A DNA stretch of 64,000 nucleotides from Leptospirales bacterium (GTDB lineage Bacteria > Spirochaetota > Leptospiria > Leptospirales > Leptonemataceae), in the NCBI GenBank assembly GCA_019694655.1, contig JAIBBN010000004.1, positions 1-64,000 of the forward strand, in the 5' to 3' direction. The position numbers were made by a program, and so were the translations under genes. Under the pieces are notes generated by a model. The model was not told where the DNA came from. It saw only the letters and a program-made list of their open reading frames with translations, and ran no database searches. Positions 25,591 through 34,834 of this stretch are shown in pieces (within the stretch, counting starts at the first letter, position 1; every line of letters starts with the position of its first letter).

Positions 25591-26568
25591 TCAATCGGCC
25601 GGCGCGGAGTCGGCAGAAGTCGATTCCAGCCAGTCCCTGGGAAAACGCAATACATTCAGCAGTCGCTGCTCTTCAGCGGAATTTGCTTTGCGGTCGTACT
25701 GCCAGGCGGCCAGCGGCGGCATGCTCATCAGGATCGACTCAATGCGTCCGCCGGTGCGCAGACCAAATTGCGTACCGCGGTCGTGGAGCAGGTTGAATTC
25801 CGCGTACCGCCCCCGACGCCAGAGTTGAAATGTGCGCTGGGCCGGCGTAGAAGCAATCGCCGAACGTCGTTCAACGATGGGGACGTAGGAGGCCAAAAAG
25901 CAGCTGGCGCCATCCAGCACAAAGCGCAATGCGGCTTCCAGGTCTCCCTGCAGATAATCAAAAAAAATTCCGCCGACGCCGCGCGCTTCGCGGCGATGCG
26001 TTAGCCAGAAATACTCGTCGCATTGTTTTTTGAACTGCGCATAGTTTGCGACTGAATGCCGATCACAGAGTTCCTGCCACAATTCGTGAAAGTGGCGTGC
26101 ATCTTCCTCATAGAGGATTGAGGGCGTCAGGTCGGCGCCGCCGCCAAACCATAGCTTCTCCGGCGATTGCAGCGATCCGCGCAGGATAATTCGGAAGTTC
26201 GCATGCACCGTTGGCACATGCGGATTTCTGGGATGCAGCACCAGCGAGAGGCCGCTGGCCCGAAAGGCGCGCTCCTGTCCCGGCAAAGAATTTTGCAGCT
26301 CCTCGTTGAACTGGCCTTCTACGTTCGAGAAGTTCACCCCGGCTCGTTCAAAGATGCGCCCGCCTTCCAGAACACGCGTGCGACCGCCGCCGCCCAGGCT
26401 GAGCCCCTCCTCGCCGCTTTGCCAGAGTTCCTCTTGAAAGGAAAGCGCAGGCAGCCCGGCATCGGCGCTGGCCAGATCCTGTTCCAGCGCTTCGAGGCTG
26501 GCAGTGATAGCGTCCTGGCTTTCGCGGAATCCGGCGACCGCCTCCTCAAAGATTTGCCGCGCTTCCAG
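25591..26568 (-). CDS. hemF: Coproporphyrinogen III oxidase, aerobic, apparently without a canonical start codon
   Basis: The protein matches oxygen-dependent HemF: LGGGGRTRVLEGGRIFE, AGVNFSNVEG, WFGGGADLTP, ARGVGGIFFDYL and RGRYAEFNLLHDRGTQFGL are all present. It converts coproporphyrinogen III to protoporphyrinogen IX in heme synthesis. HemF-like coding extends upstream of the GTG at 26337 back to the in-frame TAG at 26577-26575 that ends the preceding lipoprotein gene; no ATG, GTG or TTG lies in that interval. The best candidate is CTG at 26568, five bases after AGTAGG, giving 325 residues, close to the family norm of about 300. Stop-codon readthrough or a sequence error are the alternatives. 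Enzyme identity is secure; the start is not. Confidence 0.85.
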   Translation of the reverse strand: MEARQIFEEAVAGFRESQDAITASLEALEQDLASADAGLPALSFQEELWQSGEEGLSLGGGGRTRVLEGGRIFERAGVNFSNVEGQFNEELQNSLPGQERAFRASGLSLVLHPRNPHVPTVHANFRIILRGSLQSPEKLWFGGGADLTPSILYEEDARHFHELWQELCDRHSVANYAQFKKQCDEYFWLTHRREARGVGGIFFDYLQGDLEAALRFVLDGASCFLASYVPIVERRSAIASTPAQRTFQLWRRGRYAEFNLLHDRGTQFGLRTGGRIESILMSMPPLAAWQYDRKANSAEEQRLLNVLRFPRDWLESTSADSAPAD

Positions 26569-26574
26569 ATGGAC

Positions 26575-27714
26575 CTACTGTCGCTTCCGGGCGATCATCA
26601 AGTTGGAGCGGCCCTGTTGAAAGACATAGCCAATGCCAAAAGGCAGAGACTTGACTGCACTACGATTGGCGTACATTTGCTTGAGGTCATTCTGGATGCG
26701 ATTGGCAAAGAGCGGAATCGGCCGATCGTAAGCGCCGTAGAGCTGCACATCCCATTGCTCGCGGCCAAAAAACCGCACCGGCATTCCAGAGTCGTCCTGC
26801 ATAAAGACTTCGCTTTGCTCCAGAACCAGAGAGCGGATCTTGCTGAAGCTATCGTTGTGCATCAGATAGCTGGCCGCCTTGGCATAGGCATTGAGTCGAC
26901 CCTGTTGATGCATATAATTGAAGAAAGCCTGGTTGTCGCCGTCGTTGGCAATATTCATGGAGAAATACTGCAAGCGCGAGAGCTTGCCGTTCGGGTTGCG
27001 CAGTTCAATTTCGACGCCAGCGATGGCGCCTGGCGAGCTGGCAGCCGTCGCGCCGTTCTGCAACTGGCCGTCGCGATCGAGATGAATGTTGCGGGCATTG
27101 ACGATGACGAGGCCATTGCGCGCCGCAAAGGCCAGAAGCACCGGCGCTACGCCAATCTGGCTCTGCAGCAATTCGACGTGCATGTCGTTAGTGCGAAAAA
27201 AGGAAAAGCGCAGAACGCTGGACAGGCTCTCGCGCGTCAGCTGCATCAAGCGTGCGCGGTTGGCAGCAGGCATATTGGCCAGGTCCGGCGGCAGGCCAGG
27301 CGGCTCCAGACCAAAGTGGATATAGAGCGGCGCCTCCGGAAAGAAGGCGTAGATATGGAGGAAATCCGGGCCGCCAAAGGGATAGAAGACTGTTCGGTCG
27401 CTGCTGCGCGCATCGGCTAGCTCGGCGGCGGCCCAGCTGCGCATAGGATTGAGTCGCGAGGCCTCGATCGGTTCATAATGCTTCCGGAAGTATTCACGCT
27501 GGCGCGCGGCTTCGGGCAGCCTTTCCAGAGCCTGCAGCGCACTGTGTTCCGACACGGGCATGCCTGCCAGATAGCGAGCTACATCGTCCCATTGCCGATT
27601 GTCGGTCGCCGGCTGCGCCTCCGTAGATTGCTGCGGATCAGGCGCGCAGGCCAGAAGCAGCACAAGAATCAAGGCAACGCCGCGCCCCGGCGAGGATCGC
27701 AAAATGTTGGGCAT
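26575..27714 (-). CDS. Lipoprotein of unknown function
   Basis: This 379-residue protein carries a lipoprotein signal peptide (VALILVLLLAC, Cys about 23) and an acidic Gln/Thr-rich linker. The mature domain has TVFYPFGGPDFLHIYAFFPEAPLYIHFGLEP-type aromatic beta structure (quoted in two parts: TVFYPFGGPDFLHIYAFFPE, then APLYIHFGLEP), and later VRFFGREQWDVQLYGAYDRPI with a C-terminal GIGYVFQQGRSNLMI. The FYPFGGPDF pattern recurs in uncharacterised bacterial exported proteins, but I cannot name a family. It ends with TAG in the same reading frame as the hemF N-terminus that follows, which makes the boundary unusual. Confidence 0.75.
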   Translation of the reverse strand: MPNILRSSPGRGVALILVLLLACAPDPQQSTEAQPATDNRQWDDVARYLAGMPVSEHSALQALERLPEAARQREYFRKHYEPIEASRLNPMRSWAAAELADARSSDRTVFYPFGGPDFLHIYAFFPEAPLYIHFGLEPPGLPPDLANMPAANRARLMQLTRESLSSVLRFSFFRTNDMHVELLQSQIGVAPVLLAFAARNGLVIVNARNIHLDRDGQLQNGATAASSPGAIAGVEIELRNPNGKLSRLQYFSMNIANDGDNQAFFNYMHQQGRLNAYAKAASYLMHNDSFSKIRSLVLEQSEVFMQDDSGMPVRFFGREQWDVQLYGAYDRPIPLFANRIQNDLKQMYANRSAVKSLPFGIGYVFQQGRSNLMIARKRQ

Positions 27715-27744
27715 TAGGACAGCTCTCCAGGCCTTGAGTTCAGA

Positions 27745-28770
27745 TCAATTCGAATCGGGATGCAGTCGAGCGGAGGCGGCGCGGCGCAGTCGGTCATTGA
27801 TCGCCCGGCCCAGTCCAGCCTCGGGAGCGGGCAGGGCCACAAGCAGGTCGGCTTCGCTGGCCCATTCTTCGAAAGCAGAAAACAAGGCCGCCGCCGCCTC
27901 GCGCAGGTTGCCAGAAGGAGCAAGCACGGCCAGGCGATGTGGCGGCATCGATTGCAGCCACTGTGCTTCCGGCGGGAGCGGCGAAAGCAGTACAATCCGT
28001 CCGGGCGCGTGGCCCAGCTTTGCAATGGTCAGGCGCCAGAAATCCTCGCGCTGCTTCGCGTTGAGTTTGGTCCAGCCTTCCAGCCAGAGCAGCGGCGCGT
28101 CGGGCGCGTAGTGCTGCAGCAGTTGTCCAGGCGAGCGCGGCGCTCCGCTCTCCCGAACTTCCGTAACGACTTCAAATCCTGCGGCCTGCAGCTCCTCGCG
28201 TGTGAGCCCGCCTTCGCGCAGCAGCAGCAGCCCCTCTGGCGTCGATTGGAGCACGGTCGATTCCAGCCCGACGCGACAGGGGCCGCCTTCCAGGAAGCCC
28301 GCGACGGCAAAAGATAGCTGAGCGCAGGCCATGGCCGCGGTGGTCGGACTGCGTCGCCCGGATAGATTGGCCGACGGGGCGGCCAGCGGGAAGTCGCAGG
28401 CGTGCAGCAGGGCAAGCGCCTGCGGATGATCGGGGGCGCGAAAAGCGACCGGGCCGCCTCCGCCGCTGACAATGGGCGGAATGGCGCCGCGTTGTTCCAG
28501 CACCAGACTCAGCGGCCCTGGCCAGAACTGATCAGCCAGGGCGGCGCTCAGCGCATCCACCCGGGCATAGCGGTGCAAGGCATCGAGCCCGCTGACATGA
28601 CAGATGATCGGGTTAAAATGTGGACGGCCCTTGGCTTCGAAAATCGAAGCAACGGCCTGTGCATCCAGGGCGTTGGCCGCCAGGCCGTAGACTGTTTCGG
28701 TGGGAATCAAGGCCAGCTGTCCGCGTCGTAAAACGGCGGCAGCTTCGGCAACGCTCAGCTCGAGGCTCAC
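27745..28770 (-). CDS. tsaC: L-threonylcarbamoyladenylate synthase, Sua5 type
   Basis: The 341-residue enzyme makes threonylcarbamoyl-AMP for the tRNA t6A37 modification. The YrdC domain (1-200) shows ALIPTETVYGLAANA, a KGRPHFNPIICHV segment, FWPGPLSLVLE, FRAPDHPQALALL and AAPSANLSGRRSPTTA. The length beyond about 205, including QLLQHYAPDAPLLWLEG, corresponds to the C-terminal Sua5 domain, so this is the long form. The GTG start overlaps the M16 peptidase stop (GTGA). Confidence 0.92.
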   Translation of the reverse strand: MSLELSVAEAAAVLRRGQLALIPTETVYGLAANALDAQAVASIFEAKGRPHFNPIICHVSGLDALHRYARVDALSAALADQFWPGPLSLVLEQRGAIPPIVSGGGGPVAFRAPDHPQALALLHACDFPLAAPSANLSGRRSPTTAAMACAQLSFAVAGFLEGGPCRVGLESTVLQSTPEGLLLLREGGLTREELQAAGFEVVTEVRESGAPRSPGQLLQHYAPDAPLLWLEGWTKLNAKQREDFWRLTIAKLGHAPGRIVLLSPLPPEAQWLQSMPPHRLAVLAPSGNLREAAAALFSAFEEWASEADLLVALPAPEAGLGRAINDRLRRAASARLHPDSN

Positions 28771-30014
28771 TCCGGCAAGAGGGCGCCGTGGAAGCGCGCG
28801 CCAGAAAAGGTCTTCTGCGCCTGTTCTAGAATATCATCCAGGCCGATGGCTTCGATCTCCTGCAGCGCCTTCTCCACAGCGTTGTAGCTCTCGCCGCGCA
28901 GCGCAGGCAGACTGATCATTCCGGCCATGCCGGCGCTGGTCTCTGCGCGCGAGGCGATCGAGGTGCGCAACGAAGCGCGCGCCCGTTCCAGTCGATCCAG
29001 GCCAACGCGCGATGAACAGATGCGATCAATTTGCGCCAGCACCTCGCGATGCAGAACAGGCATTTCATCGGGGGCGATGCCGCAGCTGATCCCCAGGCAA
29101 TGAAAGGGCGGGTTGCGCATGGTCCAGGAGTAGACGCCGTAGCAGGAAAGGCCCAGCTCATCGCGAATGCGTTCAAAGAGCAGCGCTGATTCGTTTCCGC
29201 CCAGTATGTAGTTCATTACATCCTGCTTGTAGCGATCGGGATGCGAGCTGGGCAGCGCCGGAAAGAGCAGCTCGTAGTAAGCCTCCTGAATGCCAGGCTT
29301 GCTCAAGTTCAGTTCGCCGGCCGTGCAGCTGCAATCAGCAACGCGCGGCTGCTCGACGGCGCCCTCATCGGCATAGTGCTCGGCGATCGCCCGGCGCACG
29401 CGTTCGCGGTCCACGCCGCCCACGACAACGATCATCGTATTCTCGCGTCCGTAAAAGCGGGAGCGGAAGCCGTGCATCATCTCTACCGTCGCCGCCTGAA
29501 TGGTCCTGGCTGTGCCAATCACCGGGTGATAGGTGCGGCCAAAAAATCCCTGCAGCGATCGCTCCGCCAGAAAACTGTCCGGATTGTCTTCCTGCTCGCG
29601 CAGCTCGCTCAAGATCGGATTGAGTTCGCGACGGAATTCCTCTTCGGGAAAAAGCGGATGCTGGTACATGTCGGCCAGAATGTCGAGGCCCAACTCAAAG
29701 GAATCATTGAGAACTGTAATGTAATAGGCCGTATGATCGTAGGTGGTGTAGGCGTTGAGCTTGCCGCCAATGTCGTTGGCAGCGCGCGAGATCGCGCTGC
29801 CTCCCGGCCGCTTACGCGAACCCTTGAAGAACATGTGCTCGAGGATATGCGCCAGGCCAAATTCCGACGCTTTTTCGATCGAAGAGCCCACGCCTGTAAG
29901 GATCTGCACATTGGTCAGGAAGCTGCTATTCTCCAGGTGCAAAACACGCACGCCGTTTACTTCGAATAGCTCGGGGACGATTCGCTCGGCCAGCATAGGG
30001 GCAAGAAGGGCCAT
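28767..30014 (-). CDS. M16-family zinc metalloprotease
   Basis: This 415-residue protein is an M16 (pitrilysin/processing-peptidase) enzyme with the inverted zinc motif HILEH (residues 56-60) in FGLAHILEHMFFKGSRKRP and the downstream Glu region ILSELREQEDNPDSF. It has one active and one inactive-like half, the size of bacterial processing-peptidase-like proteins. There is no signal peptide, so it acts in the cytoplasm. I chose ATG at 30014, which gives the usual short N-terminus; the longer reading upstream adds a basic, unconserved stretch. Its stop overlaps the tsaC GTG. Confidence 0.9.
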   Translation of the reverse strand: MALLAPMLAERIVPELFEVNGVRVLHLENSSFLTNVQILTGVGSSIEKASEFGLAHILEHMFFKGSRKRPGGSAISRAANDIGGKLNAYTTYDHTAYYITVLNDSFELGLDILADMYQHPLFPEEEFRRELNPILSELREQEDNPDSFLAERSLQGFFGRTYHPVIGTARTIQAATVEMMHGFRSRFYGRENTMIVVVGGVDRERVRRAIAEHYADEGAVEQPRVADCSCTAGELNLSKPGIQEAYYELLFPALPSSHPDRYKQDVMNYILGGNESALLFERIRDELGLSCYGVYSWTMRNPPFHCLGISCGIAPDEMPVLHREVLAQIDRICSSRVGLDRLERARASLRTSIASRAETSAGMAGMISLPALRGESYNAVEKALQEIEAIGLDDILEQAQKTFSGARFHGALLPE

Positions 30015-30110
30015 TGCCCGGAAAATGCCACCTGTTTCGAGGAATTGTCGGCGCCTGGCGCAGCGAAAAATGCAGTTTTCAAGGCGCTGGCGACCGCCAG
30101 GCACAGCGCG

Positions 30111-30536
30111 ATGAGTCCTATTTCAGTCGAGATTCCGCGCCCGGCGCGTCTGATTCTGCTCCTGGCTGCCATCCTTGGCGGCCTCAGCGTCGCTCTTGGG
30201 GCCTTCGGCGCACACGGCCTGCGCCAGATGGTCGGTCCGCGGGAGCAGGAGATCTTCGAGACCGCTGTTCGTTATCAATTCTATCATTGCTTTGCTCTGG
30301 CGCTGGTCGGCGTGCTTGGTATTCTGGCGCCGCCGCGCGCTCGCTGGTGGCGACTGGCGGCGATCGCTTTTGTTGCGGGCCTTTTTTTATTCTGTGGCGC
30401 CCTCTATGCCATCGTCTTCGGGGCGCCGCGCTGGTTTGGCGCCGTGGCGCCGCTGGGCGGATTGTCGTTCATAGTCGGTTGGATGCTGCTTGCTATCGGC
30501 CTCGGGTCGAAGTCAGCTTCGACCTTGCAGCGCTGA
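30111..30536 (+). CDS. DUF423 family inner-membrane protein
   Basis: The 141-residue protein has four hydrophobic helices and the DUF423 (YgdD-type) pattern: LGGLSVALGAFGAHGLR, then ETAVRYQFYHCFALALVG, then a third helix with FLFCGALYAIVFGAPRWFG and a last helix beginning with APLGGLSFIVGWMLLAIG. The family is widespread and of unknown function. The ATG at 30111 gives a natural N-terminus; an upstream in-frame ATG would add an unlikely 22 residues and crowd the divergent M16 gene. Confidence 0.85.
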   Translation: MSPISVEIPRPARLILLLAAILGGLSVALGAFGAHGLRQMVGPREQEIFETAVRYQFYHCFALALVGVLGILAPPRARWWRLAAIAFVAGLFLFCGALYAIVFGAPRWFGAVAPLGGLSFIVGWMLLAIGLGSKSASTLQR

Positions 30537-30551
30537 GACTGGCGTTGAGCT

Positions 30552-33500
30552 TCAGGCGGCAGGAGCGTGGCGGCGCCGCTCCCAGCGTTCGTTTTCGCCG
30601 CGAAGTCCCAGCTGAGCGAGCAGGTCCTGGGCCCGCGTTTGCAGCGCTGCATCCTCAAAGAAGTCGCCGGCTTCGGCAAGCGTAAGAGCAAGCTCATAAG
30701 GAAAGGCGCTGCTTTCCAGGCTGGCCAGCGCCTGGCGATAGATTTGTTCGGCTGCCTGCGGCTTGCCAAGCGCCTGTAGCAAAGCGGCGCGGCTGCGCAG
30801 CGCTGGCCCGCGCAGATAGGCGTACTTCTTTGCCAGTTTCATTGACAGCTTGCTGGCGCGCCGGGCCAGGCGCAACATTTGATCAGCCTGAGCCGGCAGC
30901 GCAAGCATCGCAAAGACGGCAGCATCAACAGCGTCGCATAGTGCAACCTTGACCCACGGCAGTTCCACGCGGTAGAGCTCGTTCGTTTCCAGGATCTGCC
31001 GCGCAAGTTGCGCGCAGTCCTCGGCCCACTTTTCGCGGACGGCAACGCCGGCCATATGACCGAGTGTGATTAAGTGATTCATCATGTCGCCTGTGTTGCG
31101 ATTCAAGGCGGCGGCAATCTCCAGTTCCTGAAAGGCGGACGCGCCATTGCGCCTGCCCAGCAGGTATTCGCAGTACGGAGTTTTGCAATGGCGCCAGGCG
31201 CGGTGTACCGGCGAATTTGCGGCATCCGCAAGGTCGCCGGCGCGATTGTAACTTTCGGCCGCTTCAGCAAAACGCGCCAGCAGGAATTGAATCTGCCCAA
31301 GGCTGCCAATCGCAGTCAAATGTTCCCATACTCCGCCTGCTCGCTGGTAGAGTTCAATGGAGCGCCGAAAATGTTGTAAGCCCGGCTCTGGATCGCTGTC
31401 AAAAAGGCAACGAGCGCCCGCCAGAGAATGCGTTAGCGCGAGCGCGTGCAGGTCGTTGCTTTGTTCGGCCAGTCGGAGCGAGCGCTCGATTCTGTGCAAT
31501 GCGGCCGAACTCTGGCCAAGGCCATTCAGCAGCAAGCCATAGGCGGCAGTAGCCACGCTCAGTTCGGCTGCATCTCCAACGCGTTCAGCGAGGTTGTAGT
31601 GCTGCAGCGTGCTCCAGGCATAGCGTTCCAGATCATAAAGGAAATAGAGCTTTGAAATCGTCTCCAGGGCCTGAATTCGTTGCCGGTAGAGGCGCGATCT
31701 GGCGCCCTCTACCGGCCGCTTGAACCAGGGCAGCAATCGGCGGAGCAATCGCTGGGCAAATCCTGCAAGCAGGGCGGCAAGAACGCCGGCGCGAGTTCGC
31801 GGCGGACGTCTGCCGAGGAGCGCCAATCCAGATTCCATTTCGCGAATTGCATCTTTGCGACGCTCAATTTCATGTAGGGCAGCCCCAATCAAGAAATGCA
31901 ATGTCGCACGCTCTGCTCGGTCCGAAGCGGCGGCCAACTGCTGCCGGTAGAGCATGATTGACTCTTCAATTCGGCCCAGGCGCTGCAAAACGATGGCCTT
32001 GCCGCGCTGCGCTACTATGAAAACATCGGGAGACGGTGCGGTCGCACCCTTTTCCAGCAATTCCAGACTGCGCTGAAAATGATGCAGGGCCTCCCGATTT
32101 GCATAGGAGGATATCGCATGGCTTGCAGCCTCCAGACTGAACTGCAGCGCCTTGTCGGCGACGCCAGCCTGGTCAAAGTGATAGGCGAGAGTTTCTGCAT
32201 ACTCGAGGCTTGCTTCACCCGCCTGCTGTTCCAGCCAGTTTGCCAGCTGCTGGTGCAGGAACTGTCGCGTACTGAGCAGTGTAGTTTCATAGGCGACATC
32301 CCGAATCACAATGTGTTTGAAAATATAGGCCCGCGGCGAGGAGCTATGCAGGTGCGCCAGGTCCGTTGCTTCGAGAACCTGCAATGACTGTAAGCGACGT
32401 TGTTCGTTGAGGCTGTCGGGCAACAATCGAACTAACGTGTCGTAGGGAAAGCTGCGGCCAATCACACTGGCGGTTTTCAATGTTACTCGCGTATCTTCGT
32501 TGAGCGCATCGATTCTGGCCAGTACCGCGTCGCGCAGCGAGTGCGGGATTTTCAGCGTCCGCAGATCTGTCGCCAGTCGGCGTCCGACGCCGCTCTCGAC
32601 CAGGTCGCCCTGGTCAATCAAGTGATCTACGAGCGTTTCAATGAAGAAAGGATTGCCGCCGGCCGCTTGCAATACCAGATCTTCCAGGCGTGCGTCGGGC
32701 GACGCCAGGCGCATTCGTTGGCGCAAGAGCTGGCGCGCCATCTCTCCGTCCAGGGGGCGCAATTCGATCCAACCTGGGCCAACCGTTGAACGCAAGGCCT
32801 CGCGCATCGAATCGTCCGGTCGCAAGGTTAGCAGGCTCAGGATCGGCGATTGTCCCAGTCGCGGCAGAAGAAAATGCAAGAGGCCCATGGAGGCTTCATC
32901 GATCCAGTGAGCATCTTCAAGAATCAACGCTAGCGGCTGCTTGGCCGAAAGTTGTTGCAAACGTTCAAGAACAATTTGGGCGAGCTGGAGACTGCGCTCC
33001 TGCGCGCTCAGTTCGCCCGCGAAAGTTGGTTCTTCGCAAGCATAACCCAGCATGCGCGCTAGAGCGGGCGCCCAATCTGCGCCGGCCTTGCACAACGAAA
33101 GTTGACGGCTCAACTCTGCTACGGCCTCTCTGGCCTCCGCTGGCAATTGCAGCGTTCTCCGCAGTAAATCGCGCCAGACAAAATAGGGAGTGTATCGCTC
33201 ATAGGGCAGGCAGACGGCGCCCTGAATCGTGAATCCAAGCCTGGCAAGTTCATCGGCGGCCGCCGCCAGCAGGCGGGACTTGCCGACCCCAGCTTCTCCT
33301 TCCAGAGTCGCAGTGCATCCGCGTCCCTGTGCGGCGCTATTCATGGCATCGCGCAGGGCGGCCATTTCCTGCTCGCGGCCAATAATACTTCGCTCCGCGC
33401 TGGCAGCGATTGGCCGATGCGACTCCTGCAGAAGTCGGTAGTATTGTACGGCGCCGGCAATACCTTTTAGCTGACGACCTTCGATAGTAAGTAAATTGAA

Positions 33501-34739
33501 AGTATTATTAAGGCGTAACTTTACGGATTCACTGATGGCCGCGCCTGCAACCTGAAGATCGGTGGCCAGCCGCGTTGCCAGATTGATTGGCTCGCCCAGC
33601 AGGGTATAGGTTTTTCGTGTGAGCGAACCAAATTCCCCGCAAAAAAGCTGGCCGGAGGCGGCGGCACAGCGCAGCTCAAAGTGCTGACCGATGTCCGATT
33701 GCGCTAGCTGCAACGCCATGCGACTGGCGCGTTCCTCTTTGCGCTCAAGGGCCTGCGGCGCCCCAAAAGCAGTCAGCAGAATTCCTCCTTTGTCGCTGAG
33801 GTCGAGACCTAACAAGGCGCCGCCATGTATTTCCGCCGCTCGCAAACAATGGAGAAATAGTTCGTTGAGTTTAGAGAACTCCTCTTTCCTGCCGCTATCG
33901 TAATCGATTCTGGAGAAATGAACTTGCAGACAAACAGCTTCCCGGTATTCGGCGCGAAATCCAATGTGCGCCGAGAGGATACGCTCGAGAACCGCCTGGG
34001 GGACAAAGCGCTGCAAAGCCCGCTGCATCCGACCGGCATTGGCAGCTGAGGGCGGCGCGGACCGGCCCGGCCGGGGTGCGGCAGGCAATCGTGCGGCTCG
34101 CAAGCGCAAAGCGTCGCGGGCAATCCTTTCGTCCCCCGGAAGAACGTTTAGCAATGCTGCGAGGCTGTGGTGCGCCACAACTTCGCCGCCTGCGCAACCC
34201 TTCTCTGCATCGGTGGCAAATCGAACAGCATCGCCGCTAAGCAGGGGGCAGAGCCAGCTACTGGCGTCGCCAAGCAATAGACGCTGGTAAGCGCCATATC
34301 CAAGGCCTGCTTTGGCGCGCATCGCAAATTCCTGTCCGGCCACCGTGGAAGCAGGAAGCGATCGCAGCCGCGCCTGGATATCGAGTGCGGCAGCTGCGGC
34401 GCGATTGGTGCAAAGCGCGTCGTCTTCGCCTGGCTGCATTGCCAGCTCCGCCAGAATGGAGTCTCCGGCGAACTGGTAGACGACGCCGCCCCATTCCTCG
34501 AGGCAATCGATCAGCACCGTATAGTAGCGGCCGAGCAGGGCGTGAAGACCTTCGGCGCCCGCCGAACCCAGTGCGCTGTAGGCGACCGTAAGCGGCGTAA
34601 AACCTTCTATGTCTACAAAGAGAATAGCGCCGCGCGTCGCTTGTACCCGACGCATGGCCATTTCATTGGCTGCAATCGCCTGGACAATTCGCTGTGGCGC
34701 AAAGGCGATGAGATTGCGCACATCGCTGGATAAGGCCAT
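30552..34739 (-). CDS. Adenylate/guanylate cyclase with tandem cyclase domains, AAA ATPase and TPR region
   Basis: This 1395-residue protein has the layout of soluble adenylyl cyclase. Cyclase domain 1 (about 28-220) keeps both metal aspartates: LFVDIEGFTPL (D43) and QFAGDSILAEL (D93). Domain 2 (about 240-430) has SDKGGILLTAFGAP and TRKTYTLLGEPINLATRLAT but lacks the first metal Asp motif. A P-loop ATPase starts at about 455 (IIGREQEMAALRDAM; Walker A LEGEAGVGKSRLL, about 480; Walker B LALILEDAHWIDEASM). From about 850 to 1370 there are repeated helical pairs of TPR type. There is no membrane segment, so it would sense an internal signal and make cAMP or cGMP. It stands alone. Confidence 0.88.
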   Translation of the reverse strand: MALSSDVRNLIAFAPQRIVQAIAANEMAMRRVQATRGAILFVDIEGFTPLTVAYSALGSAGAEGLHALLGRYYTVLIDCLEEWGGVVYQFAGDSILAELAMQPGEDDALCTNRAAAAALDIQARLRSLPASTVAGQEFAMRAKAGLGYGAYQRLLLGDASSWLCPLLSGDAVRFATDAEKGCAGGEVVAHHSLAALLNVLPGDERIARDALRLRAARLPAAPRPGRSAPPSAANAGRMQRALQRFVPQAVLERILSAHIGFRAEYREAVCLQVHFSRIDYDSGRKEEFSKLNELFLHCLRAAEIHGGALLGLDLSDKGGILLTAFGAPQALERKEERASRMALQLAQSDIGQHFELRCAAASGQLFCGEFGSLTRKTYTLLGEPINLATRLATDLQVAGAAISESVKLRLNNTFNLLTIEGRQLKGIAGAVQYYRLLQESHRPIAASAERSIIGREQEMAALRDAMNSAAQGRGCTATLEGEAGVGKSRLLAAAADELARLGFTIQGAVCLPYERYTPYFVWRDLLRRTLQLPAEAREAVAELSRQLSLCKAGADWAPALARMLGYACEEPTFAGELSAQERSLQLAQIVLERLQQLSAKQPLALILEDAHWIDEASMGLLHFLLPRLGQSPILSLLTLRPDDSMREALRSTVGPGWIELRPLDGEMARQLLRQRMRLASPDARLEDLVLQAAGGNPFFIETLVDHLIDQGDLVESGVGRRLATDLRTLKIPHSLRDAVLARIDALNEDTRVTLKTASVIGRSFPYDTLVRLLPDSLNEQRRLQSLQVLEATDLAHLHSSSPRAYIFKHIVIRDVAYETTLLSTRQFLHQQLANWLEQQAGEASLEYAETLAYHFDQAGVADKALQFSLEAASHAISSYANREALHHFQRSLELLEKGATAPSPDVFIVAQRGKAIVLQRLGRIEESIMLYRQQLAAASDRAERATLHFLIGAALHEIERRKDAIREMESGLALLGRRPPRTRAGVLAALLAGFAQRLLRRLLPWFKRPVEGARSRLYRQRIQALETISKLYFLYDLERYAWSTLQHYNLAERVGDAAELSVATAAYGLLLNGLGQSSAALHRIERSLRLAEQSNDLHALALTHSLAGARCLFDSDPEPGLQHFRRSIELYQRAGGVWEHLTAIGSLGQIQFLLARFAEAAESYNRAGDLADAANSPVHRAWRHCKTPYCEYLLGRRNGASAFQELEIAAALNRNTGDMMNHLITLGHMAGVAVREKWAEDCAQLARQILETNELYRVELPWVKVALCDAVDAAVFAMLALPAQADQMLRLARRASKLSMKLAKKYAYLRGPALRSRAALLQALGKPQAAEQIYRQALASLESSAFPYELALTLAEAGDFFEDAALQTRAQDLLAQLGLRGENERWERRRHAPAA

Positions 34740-34834
34740 GGCGAAGGATGCGGCGGAGGCCCTCAGCCTGACAAGTTGGAATATGCAAAAAAGTACATTT
34801 ACACCGGCCGCGCGCCTCGCGCCGTTGCCTTCCT

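Noticed and set aside
25591-26337. hemF starting at GTG 26337
   Set aside because: This start removes the GGGGRTRVLEGGRIFE region and the preceding helix, which are conserved in HemF, so the real protein must begin upstream.
26167-27420. A 417-codon plus-strand open frame opposite hemF and the lipoprotein gene
   Set aside because: It is a shadow of two well-supported minus-strand genes in GC-rich DNA; its translation has no recognisable domain and no start context.
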